A stretch of 64,000 bases of DNA from Podocnemis expansa (taxonomy: Eukaryota; Chordata; Testudines; Podocnemididae), in contig ML682024.1 in the NCBI GenBank assembly GCA_007922195.1, forward strand, positions 2,900,051 to 2,964,050, read 5' to 3'. The notes under the pieces are model-generated. The model saw only the letters and a program-made list of their open reading frames with translations, was not told where the DNA came from and did no database searches. A program made the translations under genes and the position numbers. This document shows positions 10,091 to 22,381 of the stretch, piece after piece. The stretch's first letter is position 1. Each line of letters begins with the position of its first letter.

Positions 10091-10163
10091 CGTTAGTCTT
10101 TAAGTGCCACAGGATTTCTTGTTTGTGTTGCTGAACTAGATTAACACAGGTACCCCTTTGGAA
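10091..10163 (+). repeat. PLE terminal fragment
   Basis: GTTAGTCTTTAAGTGCCACAG followed by ATTTCTTGTTTG and a TACCCCTTTGGAA end. This is the far 3' part of the PLE tail found elsewhere, without the hammerhead-like core. Confidence 0.6.
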
Positions 10164-10356
10164 CTCAGCCAGATAAAGTTCTTCCCCCCTTCTCAGACTT
10201 CACAGTGCTGTATCTCTCATTACCAGCTCTTCTGTCCACTGTCAGAAGCTATTATCTCACTTCTCTTCATCAGAAATGTTTTGTTATAGCAAGCAATACT
10301 TTGGGCCCTAAAAAAAATCCTTAGTGATACAGAGGAATTTGAGATGGAGAAATTCT

Positions 10357-11701
10357 CAGGGGTTAAAGTAAGCTGGAACATATGGGAATGGTTCTGGGGC
10401 CCACTATTTTTAGGGGCCCAGCACTCCAGGGCCCCTAAAAATAGAAAATGGAGCCAGAACACTGAATTCCAGGGCCCATCATTTAAAAATAGGGGCCACC
10501 AGCATGCCGCATTCCAGCTCCATTTTCTATTTTTAGGGGCCTGCTGAACACTGAGCCCCTAAAAATAGCAGGCCCTGGAATGCTGTTCCAGTCAGCAGAG
10601 AGTTTCCCTCAGGCTGGGAGATTTTAAATCCCCCATCCTGAGTCTGCTCTGACTGAGCATCCTCAAAGCCTCTGAGCATGCTCAGTCAGTGCTGGCTCAG
10701 GGCGGGAAGAACAGCCCATGGGGTGCTGCTCTGCTCTGGCAGCCAGATAAGGGTCTGGGGGGTGGGCCTGAGCTGGAGAAGGAGCAGGAGCCAGGAGAGT
10801 GGGGCTGAGGCTGCTTTGGCTTCGCAGGCCCCTGTGCAGCAAGGTGGGCTGGGCCTGGGGCTGGAGCCGAGAGTACAGAGCCAAAGCTGTTCCAGCTCCA
10901 CAGCTCAGGCCTCGGGACAGTGAGGTAGGCCAGGGCTGGGGCTGGGGCTGGGGCTGGGGCTGGGGTAGGGAGTGGTGGGGTGGACTCTTTCCCACCAGGC
11001 GGGCCCTGAGTGGGGTCCCCCAGCTCTCCACAGCTGCAGAGGGATGTGGGGTGGGCGAGCAGCCTAGTGTCCCCTTTCCGTATATCCCCAGCTTCCCAAC
11101 TCCCCTGCTCCAACCCCTCTATGCCCCCATCTCCTGCCCCCGTCCCTGTCCCCCACCTCCTGCCACCCTCCATCGTTTTTCTGCCCGATTTTCTACCCCT
11201 GCACCCCTTCAGAAACCCCACCTCCTGTCTCTGCCCCCACCTCCTGCCACCACCCACTGCTTCTGTGCCCCCATCTCCTACTCCTGCCCCTTTCACCACC
11301 ATGCTTCCTGCCCCCTACCTCCTGCCACTACCCACTTCTTTGTCCCCAATCTCCTGCCCCTCCTTCACCACCCCCACCTTCTGCACCTGCCCCCCCCACC
11401 TCTTGCCACCATCCACCCCTTCTCATGCCCATGCCCCCCTTCATCACCCTGACACCTCCTGCCTCCCGCCCTCCCCTCCACTGCCCCATTTCCTGCCCCT
11501 GCACCCAGCCACCCCTTCAACATCCCCACCTCATGCCCCTGCTCCATTGCTCCTCATCCCATGCCCTCATCCTTCTTGGGCTGGGACCCGCTCATGCAGG
11601 AAGCAGGCCCACACATGCAGGAAGGCGGCCTGGACAATATGGGGAGGGGGCCTACCGAGTAGGAGGGTTCCAGGGTCCATCAAATTATACATTAACCCCT
11701 G
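10357..11701. mobile_element. hAT-type element, CAGGGGTTAAAG termini
   Basis: 1345 bp with ends CAGGGGTTAAAGTAAGC and TACATTAACCCCTG and near-exact flanks GAAATTCT and GAAACTCT (7/8). The left 250 bp is a lattice of repeated and inverted GGGGCCC-CTAAAAATAG modules. The middle has a GGGCTG hexamer run (10929-10964), and 11090-11560 is a C-rich homopyrimidine-like tract made of CCCCACCTCCTGCC variants. A shorter relative with an exact duplication is at 62449-63035. No transposase can be read. Confidence 0.75.
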
Positions 11702-12380
11702 GAAACTCTGTTTGGTCCCATCTAGTGCAGACCCCCTGAACTGTTCCCAAGAGTCAGGCTAGGGTCATTCCCTACAATTATGGTCTCATGTCCTATGAAG
11801 GACACTAAACTTGCCTTACAGAAGGGACCTATATTAGGAAGCATTATCCCTCCATGTAAATTACACTAGAAGCAGGGCATTCTCATTTATTAATTTATTT
11901 TGATGTTAAATTCAACTGATTTAATGCTGTCCCCAAATGCCAATGTGCACCAGAGATTTTTGGATTGACAAAGCATAACTGCACCACAGAAGTTGGCTGG
12001 GGTGAGTTTAAGATTTGACAGCTGGATGGAGGTCAGCTGAGAGGCTAATCTAGGGTTCTTTTTAACTGAGGAAAAGGATTAGGCTGTAGGTACTGAAATG
12101 GAATGAATCTTCTCCCCCATCTCTCCATTTTGGGTGAAGACAGAGGAGATTTTAAATTTGGGTGAATGGGGTTGGATACCACTTGATATCCAAGAATGGG
12201 CTGTCCAACTGTGCACAGCTGTAATATGCACCTGTGACACTAGCCCAGAAAAAGTTAAGCAATGTTGCAAGTTGCACGGCCCAAATCTGAACTTCGAAGA
12301 CATATTAAAGGGAAATACCAGGTGGTAATGAGGGTAATTCCTTACAAGTAAACTAGAGCTTTGGTATGCAAATATAGTGT
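11702..12380. other. No gene or repeat recognised
   Basis: Moderately AT-rich sequence with one 74-codon and one 64-codon open frame on opposite strands over 12079-12328. Neither shows splice signals, domain patterns or repeat relatives in the window. Confidence 0.4.
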
Positions 12381-12384
12381 TGGT

Positions 12385-12490
12385 AAAACAAACAAGGAAT
12401 CCTGTGGCACTTCAAGACTAACAAATTTATTTATTGCATGAGCTGTTGTGGGAGAAAATCCTACTTTCGTCAGACACTTTGAAGATGGGG
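12385..12490 (-). repeat. PLE tail with decayed hammerhead-like core
   Basis: The minus strand reads GTCTGACGAAAG, TAGGATTTTCTCCCA, then ACAGCTCATGC and AATAAATAAATTTGTTAGTC. The CTGACGA core box is intact, but the GAAA box has become CAACA, so cleavage would not be expected. It ends in ACAGGATTCCTTGTTTG. Confidence 0.7.
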
Positions 12491-13290
12491 GTGTCAAGGC
12501 TTTTTCCCCACTCTGGCACTCTGAGTGCAGAAGGTGGGGGCCTGCAACAGGCCTTAAAAGCCACTGGCCTTAAAGCCTGCTCTTAAAAGTCTCCAAGGCC
12601 TCCAATTCCTGGCCTTGGAGTGGTATCGCTGCCACCACCCAAATGCAAAAAAAAAACCTCTTAAGACCCAGGAAGGCGCACTTGGGAATTCCTCCCTGTG
12701 AGGTACTTGCAATCCTGTTTATTCCTCTCTCAGGAAAGTGACTGGACCCCAGCTGCAATATGAGCTGGAACTGGAACAGGGTTCCCTCTAGTAGCTGCCT
12801 GTGCAGTCTAAGGCACGTGCACACAAACCTCTTGTCTTTCCAGGAACAGAACCAGAACTTACTTCAAAGGTAAAATCTTTAATCAAAAAGAACAGATAAT
12901 AAACACAGAGAGTTGCTTCTCTGGGAATTACTTAGGTAGTTACAGGGTAGTGGGGGGGGGGGTTACATGTGCTCAGCACAGAGAAATTCAAAAAACAAGC
13001 CAAAAACAAAGAAAATACCCTGACTGCGTCTAAATAAACATTCCCTGTTCTACTCACGCCTGGTCAGTAACAAATTTAACTTATCTCTGGTAAGGATGTT
13101 GCTGGATTCTTCCTCAGGCCCCTCTGGCCTCCTCCTGATCCTTCCAGGAGCTCTGCTACATCCAAACAGGCCCAGGCCAGGCTGCTGTTACAATTCAAAA
13201 GCCTGCACTTCATTCCTATGGGCTGTCCTGGGACTGACTAACCAGAGTGTTAACCCCTTCCTCCCCAAGGGTTATTACAGGGGGTGCTTA
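12491..13290. repeat. LTR-like retroelement repeat, probably solo
   Basis: Begins TGTCAAGGCTTTTTCCCCAC and includes CTCTGGCACTCTGAGTGCAG and CAAAGGTAAAATCTTTAATC, an arrangement I associate with retroviral-type LTRs common in turtle genomes. The boundaries are estimates, and no paired LTR or pol sequence is visible. It directly abuts a PLE tail at its left end. Confidence 0.45.
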
Positions 13291-13685
13291 CGGTATGGAA
13301 GGAAATAAATGCAGGGAAGTGTAAGTCATGGGATCAAGTCACACTGTAACAGAAAACTGCAGTAGTTGTAAAGATTCAAACACTGGGGAACAGCGTACAG
13401 AGGAAGATGAAGTCAGATCACCTGTTGTAATGAGAAAAAAAAAAAATCCAAAGTCCCTGATTAGCCCTAACGCTAAACAGTCAAATTTGCAAACAAATTT
13501 GAGCTCTGTGAGGTTGTTTAGGTATATCTTTTGGACAGCACAATGCAGATCAACTGCTTTCCTGTCTATTACTGTTGTTTTGTTGATGAAGTGGTCAAAG
13601 GGGACTATTAGCATGTAGATGGACATTTGTATAACAACATCATTTGTCTGTATTACTGTTTGAGGTACATAAGTGAACTGTCAAT

Positions 13686-14234
13686 GGCTATGTCTACACT
13701 ATGGCCTTAAGTCGACTTAAGGAGGCTTAAGTCGACTTAAGCAAAGCCCTGTCCACATTTGGAGTTGATTAAATTGACTTAAGGGCTTCCTTAAGTCAAC
13801 TTAATAACTCCCGCCCTTAAAGTCAACTTTATAAAGTCAACTTAGTGCAGTGTGGCCACGTAAGTCAACTTTATAAAGTTGACTTAAGCCAGGGAACCCA
13901 TTTAAAGTCGGCTTAAAGCCTGCTTAAAGTCGACTTTAAATAGACCTTATTGAGTTGACTCAGTGAGTCCGCACTGCAAGCCAGGGGACCCATTTAAAGT
14001 TGATTTAATAAAGTCGACTTTAAATGGGTTTCCTGGCTTAAGTCAACTTTATTAAGTCAACTTTAGTGTCCACATTGTGTTAAGTCAACCTAATAAAGTC
14101 AACTTAACCCCTAAAGTCAACTTTAAGGGCCAGAGTTAAGTCCACTTAAGGAAGCCCTTAAATTGACTTAATCAACTCCAAATGTGGACAGGGCTTTGCT
14201 TAAGTCAACTTAAGTCCATAGTGTAGACATAGCC
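13686..14234. mobile_element. Palindromic foldback element, TTAAGTCGACTTAA type
   Basis: 549 bp bounded by GGCTATGTCTACACTATGG and CATAGTGTAGACATAGCC. The interior is almost entirely built of self-complementary modules: TTAAGTCGACTTAA, AAAGTCAACTTT and TAAAGTTGACTTTA, ending in mirror arms AAGCAAAGCCCTGTCCACATT and its complement. The whole element can fold into one long hairpin. The outer termini match those of 23932-24362 and 47851-48095, whose interiors use different modules. Flanks are CAAT and ATTG, so the target duplication is unclear here. Confidence 0.8.
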
Positions 14235-14239
14235 ATTGA

Positions 14240-14700
14240 GTAAAGATTCAATGGTCAGGTCACTGTCATCCAAGCCCATGCGATCAATTACCTGCAAGGG
14301 CCTACCTTGCTTCAATTAAAGGAAGCAAATCAGGCCTGATCCTTTTTCTCTCATACCTGTCCACACTTGTCAGGAAAAGTTTGGATCACAAGATTGGGAT
14401 CCCAGGCCCTGGAATCGCCCTGCTAATTCTCCTGGGAGAATCGGAACTAACTCCACACATGGATTATTTAGTCTTCATTTCTCTGGACTGGATTTCGAAC
14501 AAAGAAGCTCTAAACTAGGACTGATGATCCCCATGCTCACTGGATAATTCCAGAGACTTTGCAATTTAAGAACTCTACTTTGAAGCTGACATAACTTTTT
14601 TACCCTCTGTGTATGTATACTGAGCATTTAACCATTCCTTTTTTTCCTTTTTTAATAAATATTGGTTTAGTTAATAAGCATGCACTGTAAGCATTTATTT
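14240..14700 (+). repeat. Possible LTR 3' region with polyadenylation-like signal
   Basis: Sequence ending in a T-rich run and AATAAATATTGGTTTAG looks like the end of an LTR transcript unit. I found no second copy in the window, so this is a weak call. Confidence 0.25.
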
Positions 14701-15820
14701 AGCTAAGATCTGAACCATTCATTGACTTCTTTGGTAATGTGTCCAGTCCTTTGACACTGGTAGAACTTTTTTACGTATGATGGATAATGATTTTCAGTAA
14801 TACCCGTCATATTTGATGTGGCTGTCTAGGTGTTAGCCAAAGGGCTGGATAATTTTAAGGAAACTGTGATTTTTTTTCCATCTGAATGACCAGTGAGGTG
14901 ATCAGAAGCTGTTTGTTCCTGTCTTGGTATGTCTTATGGAAGAAAAGCCACCAGTATCAAGGGCTTTGCCTGCCCCATTCTTTGTTGTTTGTCCTGTTTA
15001 ACTATCTCAGCATGGCTCACCTGGAGGCCAACATCACACTGGCACCACCTGAGGGCAGGGCAGGCTGTGGTCCCAGGTCAGAGGCTACAGCAAGCCATGT
15101 CACTCCTACCCCCAAACCGGCTGGTCTGCTCCTGGTAGCAGGGCTGGCTGGTGCTCTCCAGGTCCAGGGGTGGGACTGGCTAGCATTTGCAGCAGCGCCA
15201 TGACCCCCTGGAGCACAGCAGACATGTGCCAGCCCATCCTGCCCCTGGGGCAGACCAGTCAGCCCCCAGGGGAGGGGCAGGAATGCTGTGGACTGCTGCA
15301 GCTGCTGGCTTCAGAGCCCCTTCCTCACCAGCACCAGCACCCCAGCCCTGCCCTGCCAGCGCTGTGCCATCATGGCCAGATCAACAGGGGTTTTAGGGTC
15401 TGCAGTCTGGGGCCCCTCTGCAGGCCAGGCCAAGGGCTGCAGCCCCTGTAGCCGCTGCACTGATCTGGCCCTGCCTCCAACACTGACAGAAGCATACGTT
15501 ATTTTGTTAAGCAGCAATTAAATAGCTAACACTGACATTGAAGGGGTCACCATTACATTTCAGAGTTAACACCTAACTGAGATGAAGTAGCCAGTTCACC
15601 CGTCTGCAAACTCACTCGGACATCACTATATCATTTACATTAGTTTCACATTTTGGAGGTTATTTTAATAACCATAAGTGCTAAAGGCTTAATTGTTTTA
15701 AAATGAAAACTCAGATACTATAGCATAATCATAGAACTGACTCAGAAAGAAGAGTAACAGTTACAATTTATTCAGTACATACTCTTACTATATACAGCGT
15801 ACTGTCTGTAGTCTAGTCCC
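14701..15820. other. No gene recognised; GC-rich patch 15020-15480
   Basis: The 15020-15480 stretch is rich in CAGC and CCTG and gives overlapping open frames in several frames. None has a domain pattern, a splice context or a homologue I recognise. The remainder is plain AT-rich sequence. Confidence 0.35.
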
Positions 15821-15824
15821 TAGG

Positions 15825-16040
15825 ACTTTATCCCTAGTTTGAAACACCCCAGGTGATGGGACTTCCAATCCTTCCCTTGAGAGACTATTCTAGCACTTAA
15901 CAGAGCTTGACTATAAGGAATATTTTCTTGATATTTAGTCTAAACTTCCATTTTCCCAATTTCATCCCATTACTCCTAGTTGTACTTGTTGGTCCCCTGC
16001 CTTTCTTGGGTTTTATGCCCTTGAGATATTTATTCTTTTT
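15825..16040 (-). repeat. Old CR1 LINE fragment, antisense
   Basis: CTTGATATTTAGTCTAAACTTCC and TTTCATCCCATTACTCCTAG follow the pattern of the antisense of the CR1 ORF2 C-terminal region (T-T-T-A-G-C-C-T-A-A-A spacing). Much diverged, with no readable frame. Confidence 0.5.
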
Positions 16041-16162
16041 TAAAAAGTTTGGCTTGTTCAAAAGAATCAATACAGTTCATCCCATATCCAGCTCACATCT
16101 TCCAGATGTCAGGAGATAGATACTTAGCTTGTTGCCATAGTTTACAGTTTATCTAGTTTACA

Positions 16163-16240
16163 AGTTCCAAAGGGGCAACTGTGTTAGTCTAGTTCAGTAA
16201 AACAAACAAGGGGTTAAGTGCCACAGGACTCCTTGTTATA
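16163..16240 (-). repeat. PLE terminal fragment
   Basis: TTCCAAAGGGGCAACTGTGT, TAGTCTAGTTCAGTAAAACA and AAGTGCCACAGGACTCCTTG are the distal PLE tail blocks, here rearranged. A shorter piece of the same type lies at 19756-19800. No hammerhead-like core. Confidence 0.55.
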
Positions 16241-16842
16241 TCTAGTTTAGTGCATCTCAACTTTTACTGGCTCATAACCCCACATTACAACAAAACAAAG
16301 GTGGGGAGCTCATGCCCCTCTACTCATACGGAAATGGAGGATGGTTTCAGTCCCCACACATATCAATTTTATTTTTGTATTCCTTCTGCAGAAGTCAGCC
16401 CCCCCCCCAGTGCCTAAAACAAGGACAGTTTATTGCACTATTATGCATCACCTCATTTTTCTACAGTCTTATTTATGACTGTTACTTATGCTGCTTTTTT
16501 TTGCTTAAAGGGAAGGCTGTCAAAGAAATTAAGCCCAAAATGTGACCTTCTGTATCTTCCAATTGCTCTGCTTTGGTGGGCAATGTCTTGTGGCATCTGT
16601 TGATCCACCTCGCTTTTTAAATCTGTCACTGTGTCATAGAGCAATTAAATAATAATAATAATTTTAAAAATCCAGTTGCTAATTCTTTAATCAAGGAATC
16701 TTCAGTGTCACCTGATAAGACTTATTCACAATGATGGTGTGAGAATAAATTGGTTGGTGGCCGCAATCTTGACGATTTTCTGAAGACAGGCTTTAGTTCA
16801 AACAGGAATTAATCCAAGGAAGGCTTATGGCTTGGGTTAAAC

Positions 16843-16905
16843 AGGAGGTCAGACTAGTTTCTCACAGAAGTCCTTTATGGCCCTATAATTTAGAAACTCA
16901 TACTC
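16843..16905 (+). repeat. CR1 3' end fragment
   Basis: ACAGGAGGTCAGACTAGTTT, then AGTCCTTTATGGCCCTATAA, follows the CR1 3' terminal pattern GAGGTCAGACTAGATGATC ... CCTTCTGGCCTT. Similar terminal scraps are at 25785-25838 and 47440-47504. Confidence 0.5.
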
Positions 16906-17540
16906 ACATTAGTAGCCTCTTTGAACTCAATGCATCTGAGTCTCACATTGGTGTAAATCAGAAACAATTCCACTGAAATCAAGGTAAGTGAGAGGAGACT
17001 CTACCTAGGTGTATATGCTGCTTTCTTCTCTGTTGGACCAGTGAGAGTGCTCACATGCATAAGGGTTATAGGACTGGGACCACTGCGAAGTGCTCTGGGG
17101 ATAGAAATCACTAGCCAGATTCTGAACTTCTGAGTTGTACAGCAACTTGCCTCCCAAGCAGTCCCATTGGTTTCAGTGAAATCATACAGAATGTAGTGAG
17201 AGAGTGTGGCAAAATCTGACCATATGGAAATGAACACTGCATAAATTATTACAGTATTGCCAAGCTCAAACATCCTAAATTCATGAGTCAGGCCTCAAAC
17301 CCATGAAATTATCTTTAAAAGCATGAGACTGAAAGATAATTCATTTATGGGGTCTTTTTCTTTGCCTCCTGGATCCTGAGCCTTAGGATACACTAAGGTC
17401 ATGTTTTTAAGCTTTTCTTCACAACCAGGAGGAACAGGAATTTTTAAAATTATTATTATTATTGAAAGGAACTGAGACTTTCAGAAAAACACCAGCTATT
17501 CTGAGGTTCACAAGAAAGTCACAGGAGTTGGTAACACTTA

Positions 17541-17625
17541 TTATTACCCATAACGTCACTGATTCTGAAGCCAGAAGGGACCACTGTGATCATCCACTCT
17601 GTCCTCGGGGTGTAGACTGTCCATA
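17541..17625 (-). repeat. CR1-related fragment, antisense
   Basis: CTGAAGCCAGAAGGGACCAC, then TGTGATCATCCACTCTGTCC, is the reverse complement pattern of the CR1 3' end. A similar piece is at 37493-37545 (CTGAGGCCAGAATGGAGCAC). Flanking sequence from 17.6 to 21.6 kb holds nothing I can name. Confidence 0.45.
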
Positions 17626-20600
17626 ATATATTTATGTACTGCTCAGCACTGCGCACATCATCAGCATTTATAAAGACCCTGTCAATTCATCTGAAAAGCT
17701 GGTTCCTACTGTTTGTGCCAGGAAATGCTAAAGTGATTAGAATTGAAAGTGACTGGAGAAAGACATTAATTTCTAGTTCTTTCAGTTTGTTTACTTTTTG
17801 TATTCCTCAGCATCTTGTGTATAGTCAATGTGCCCATTTTACTGAGGGTTCATGCCCTTCCTCAGCCCCTGAAAGGGTGTTAACTAGCAACAGCACCAAT
17901 ATTGAAAATGAAGGGACAAGGAGCAGCAGATAGGTGTGTCCATAGAGAGGAAGGGCCAAGGGAGTGGATCTGGGGATGTCTGACAATGTCCTTTAATTTA
18001 CCTAAAAGACCTTTCTAAACATCAGCAACAGAGCAAATAAATAATGAACAATAATAAAACCCTGAATTTGTTTCTCAAAAGTATTTTTTCAGGACACACC
18101 ATTTAAGGGGGCTCAATCTAAAAATATTGCATTTTGAATGTCAGTTTCAAAAAATTCAAGTTGACAGTGCACCTTTAACAAATGATGAGTAGCTGCAATA
18201 ACTGAAGGGGCTGTGAACCAAACAGTGAAATCAAAACAAAATCACTCCACACAGAAACAAATTAATCCTTCTGAGTTTAGTGTTTGTAAAACTCTCCAGG
18301 GGAAGATCTCTCTATGATGTCTGAAAAAATGCAGAAGTGACCACAGCAGGGTTGGTGAAAGGCAAACATCCTGAAGTGACTGCTATGGGCAGTATCACGT
18401 AGGGGGGGTGGATGGTCCTTGTTGCGTAGAAGAACTTTGACCATCATCCCAGGATCCAGATCCTCTCCAGAGACAATTTTCAGTGTACACAAACTTGTCT
18501 GGGCTTTACTGGGACTCAAGCGGAGGACATGGGAGAAGGACTCTCGGATTCCTCTTCCTCCCACCCCATTTAGCTTCCATCTCCCTCAAACACTTAAGGC
18601 CTATTTCTCCATTGCTCTGCACCTTGCAGAGTTATTTACACCATTTTATCATTACAAAATCAGAACTGCAGTGTGTTATATCCACTTTGCACCAGTCAGT
18701 GTAGTGATCGTGCAAGATGCAGGCCAATGGACAATTGGAGCTCCAGTGTCTAAATGTCACCCATGCCAGTTCACAATTGGATGCAGTTCCCTCTGGAACC
18801 ATTAGTGCTCTGAGCATAATCTGTGGCGGGGCTGAAAAGGATCTCTAGAGACCTCTTACAGCACTGTAGGGACACAGCTTTTCCTGTCAATGTAGGTAGT
18901 CCAGCTCCTTGCAAGGGCAATAGCTATGTTGGTAGAAGAGGCCCTCCTTTGACATAACGCTATCTACACTGGGAGTTAGGTCAGTATAACTGCATCACTT
19001 GTATTCCAGTGCACCCATCGTGTGGACAGGGTTTATGGTTATATTAACGCAAAGGTGTCCTATAGTGATGATCCTGGGAAAAGCTGGACCCATGGCAATC
19101 CTAACTGGATAGCTATGCCCATTTGGGAAGAGGAATAAACTATACCTTATTCCCCTTCCCAAATGGGCACAGCTATCCCAGTTAGGATTGCCACAGGTCC
19201 AATTTTCCTGAAGACCCTCTGTTTGTTGAGGCAGTTGTCCCTGGAGATCTTAGGGAGCTCTGCTGGCTGGCCAGCGTCCAAGGTTAGGCTCAGCCCAGCT
19301 ACCACAGATAGGGACTTCCTTAACATCCCCCCTATGCCGCCCCAATTCTCAGCTAGTAGCAATATTATACCAATTTTGTGAATGTCCCCAAACCACCACC
19401 CCTACACCTCCCCTTAATTTCAAGTCCTGGGAAAGCCGCTGTTCTTGTCTATGCTGTGCCAAACCACGGCCACTCCCCAGCCATTCCCCCAGTTGTGGTT
19501 GGGGCCACTGAGCACAACCACAACAGAAAATAATAGTAATCCTGTGAGATGCTAAGCACCCAGGGATGATGGTATTCCAGATCAAGCTTCCAAACCATTC
19601 CTGACACGCACCCAGCTGCAGTCACACGTCAGCAAACCAGCCGTCTGGGTTTGTTTTAAAGGGCTCCTGTGTTTACAAGCATCATCCCCTGCCACCTTTT
19701 CCGCAGCTGCCAGGGTCTCTCTCAATCATGTCAAACAAATCCAGAGAAAAATATGATCCAAAGAGGCAGCCATGTTAGTCTAGTTCAGTAAAACAAACAT
19801 GTTTGACTGCATCAAGGTTCAAACCTCCACCTGGCTGAGCCTTCGAGTGCAGGCCCTTTAAAGCAGCAAAGATGTAAACTCCCCCAAGTCTTCATTATGT
19901 CTTATGGGCCCAACCTTATATCAGATTATAGAATCATTAAACAAAAATCTGTACTCCTCTGTGTTGAGAAGGCGCTCTAATTACCTTGTCTAATTGTAAC
20001 GGTATTGTTTTTAACCAAGTAGCTGGTACAGTCCCTTGGGCCTTTGTTCTATTTCATGGGCCTTGACTTACATATCTTCTCTCACTCATGTGCTCAAGAA
20101 CTTGTTTAACACCTCTGCCAAGGCCAAGCTAAATAAGCCTGAAAAGTATATCCTGCCCCCCCCCACACGCATGTGCACTGCGCCCTGCATGCTCCACAAT
20201 GCACATCCTTGCACACTCACCAAGCAGAAGAGGGTTCTGTGACTGTACCAAGAATAAGGAAGTGCAGGGGGCACGTATCTGTGTGATGCATTCCCAGAAT
20301 GGACTGAAAGCATGAGAAAGAACAGATGACGAAAAAGAAATGGAGCTGGGGGAAAGACTTAGCCCTAGAGACAAGCTCAAGTATTTAATAGCAGTTAGAT
20401 GCCCTTTAGGGCTTAGTGATGCATTTCACATCATTGTTTACTGCTCCAAGCAGAATCAATTATGTTCTAACAGAGAGGGACCAAGACACAGGAAATAAAC
20501 AAGCAACCATGAGTTAGCATTCGCTGTCCGTAAGTTGGCATCCATTTGTGTAAGAACAGTCAGCCATGGATTTAGGGGGTGAGGAGCTAGAAGGAAAATA

Positions 20601-21660
20601 CCTTGCCCCTCTTATTAGCCTCCCCAGAACTGGATGTTTTCCACAGTGTCCAAGTTCTATTCTACTCTATTTAGTCGATTCAAGCTGCAGTTTTGAGGAT
20701 GCCTTTTAAACAGGCTATTTCCCAGACACTCAACATGTTTGTTTGAGGCCACACACTTGGATGCCCTGCAAATGAAGCTGGCCTTGGCTCAGGATATGGC
20801 AAACACACAAGAAGTTCTACTGGGTCTCCCAACAATTACTATTGAGCCCTGCCAGCTCCAGGGGCCCCCTAGCCAGGTGCACAGCGCCCCCGGGAAGCTT
20901 CTGGGGGCAGCAGGGAGGAGCCTTTTTGCCTTTTGCCATTGGATATAAGCATTCATAACGAAACCTTGCATGGCCAAATTGGCCACCAAAAAAAAAAAAA
21001 TTACACAATCACAGTACACAAGTGAACACAAAAATCATATATATCAAAGCCCTTTGGGTGTAGAGATGTGACACTGGTGTTCTACTTGCTGTGCTGAGTC
21101 ACTAGGCCAATGCTGTCCATAAGGACTCTAAGACATTCTCAAGAGGAGCCCATCAGATAATTGGCACTCCTGAATGGCTCTTTAACCATAACCACTCAAA
21201 GAGTCTTTGTCTTAAAAAAAAACAAAAAAAACTATTGTGTGGTTTTATTCAGCTGAAAAACAAATACACAGCAAAGATTAATAACTACATATACAGTTCA
21301 TAGAAACAGGATAACATTGTTCCAATGAAACCTTCAAGGCATGCTTCTTTTGCACAATTGTGATAAATCTTATACAGTGGTCAGACATCAGTGGCAATAC
21401 TTTAACTTGAAAACAGTCATCATTCTTTTTATATAGCTCAACATGTCAATTGATCAAACACCAATAAACACCATCTATTGAATCACCAGCATTTGTTGCA
21501 TTGTGCAATTACCTTTGCAGGATGCTTCCATGGCACTGTCTGACTTGGTCCCTTTAGCATTTGAAGCTTGACAAACAGTTCAAAGTCTAACACACTGGTA
21601 ATTCACAGCTGTAACAATACTCTCTACCACATGTCCATTTCCTTGTACAACATAGGGACT
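17626..21660. other. No gene recognised; scattered repeat scraps
   Basis: Mostly ordinary AT-rich sequence. A PLE scrap (19756-19800) and an LTR B-like scrap (20986-21090, CAGTACACAAGTGAACACAA and CATATATATCAAAGCCC) are the only family matches. Open frames of 60-130 codons on both strands overlap one another and lack splice or domain support. Confidence 0.4.
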
Positions 21661-21670
21661 TTATGCTTAC

Positions 21671-21890
21671 CTTTTATAGTTAAGTGTTATCCTTTTGGGT
21701 TCAGCCCTGCTTTGGAAGGCTGAACCAACAGGATTTTTGACATCTTCAGATCTTTTGATATCTCCAAAAACATAGTCAGGACTATTTGTCATCATTACTA
21801 AAGATTCAGCAATTCTGCGGAGCTCTGGAGTCATTCCAGGTATCCCAGAATATTTACAAGATTCTGTCATCCTCCCAAATGCATCTTTAT
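21671..21890 (-). CDS. Putative coding exon of an unidentified gene
   Basis: On the minus strand an open frame runs down to an excellent splice donor (AAAAG then GTAAGC, 21670-21665). It reads KYTHKDAFGRMTES, then GMTPELRRIAESLVMMTN, SPDYVFGDIKRSEDVKNP, VGSAFQSRAEP and KRITLNYK. The residue mix is that of a globular cytosolic protein, with no low complexity and no repeat relatives in the window. The upstream boundary is uncertain: the nearest AG lacks a pyrimidine tract, and the frame closes at a TAA (21919-21921). I do not recognise the protein. A second exon-like block with the same strand lies 0.5 kb upstream (22463-22382), which supports a minus-strand gene. An old retro-insertion or chance frame is possible. 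Confidence 0.5.
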
Positions 21891-22381
21891 GTGTATATTT
21901 TGTGTCACCATCAATATATTACATCCACAGAACAACTGGAAAGAACAAACAGCAAATAAAATTCACAACCAAAACATAACTGAGAAGTGTTACAAAAACA
22001 GATGCACTGCACAAGTGAACTTAATTTAAAAATAAATATAAGCTAGCAATAATGGAACAAGCAGAAATTTAGGCAAGAAAAACATTCAAACAGAACATTT
22101 GGAGAAAATAATCTGAAAGAGTTCTGTACCAGGCAGCTGAAATCTGGAAAACAGGCCACACAGTAACCACTACCTTTCACTAAAAGCTAGTGTAAAGCAC
22201 AAAATATTCTTTCCCCAAGAATCAGGCAGCACAGATAATACTGAAGAGGTTTTTATTCAAGGTACCAAGAAGGAAGACTGACTGGGTTCGCCTTCAAATT
22301 GGTGATCTTAAAAGCAGTCAAATATATATGCTTCTTTATCAGAGACATAATCCATCTGGAATTCTGTATCTATTTACTTAC

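Noticed and set aside
10697..11762. Several 200- to 250-codon frames including Pro/Ser-rich and Gly-rich proteins
   Set aside because: Created by the GGGCTG run and the C-rich tract of the hAT at 10357-11701; no splice or domain support.
12950..12962. G homopolymer run as a possible regulatory signal
   Set aside because: Ordinary slippage tract within an LTR-like repeat.
18277..18805. Minus 95-codon and plus 128-codon frames
   Set aside because: They overlap on opposite strands, have no recognisable family, and splice signals are absent at sensible positions.
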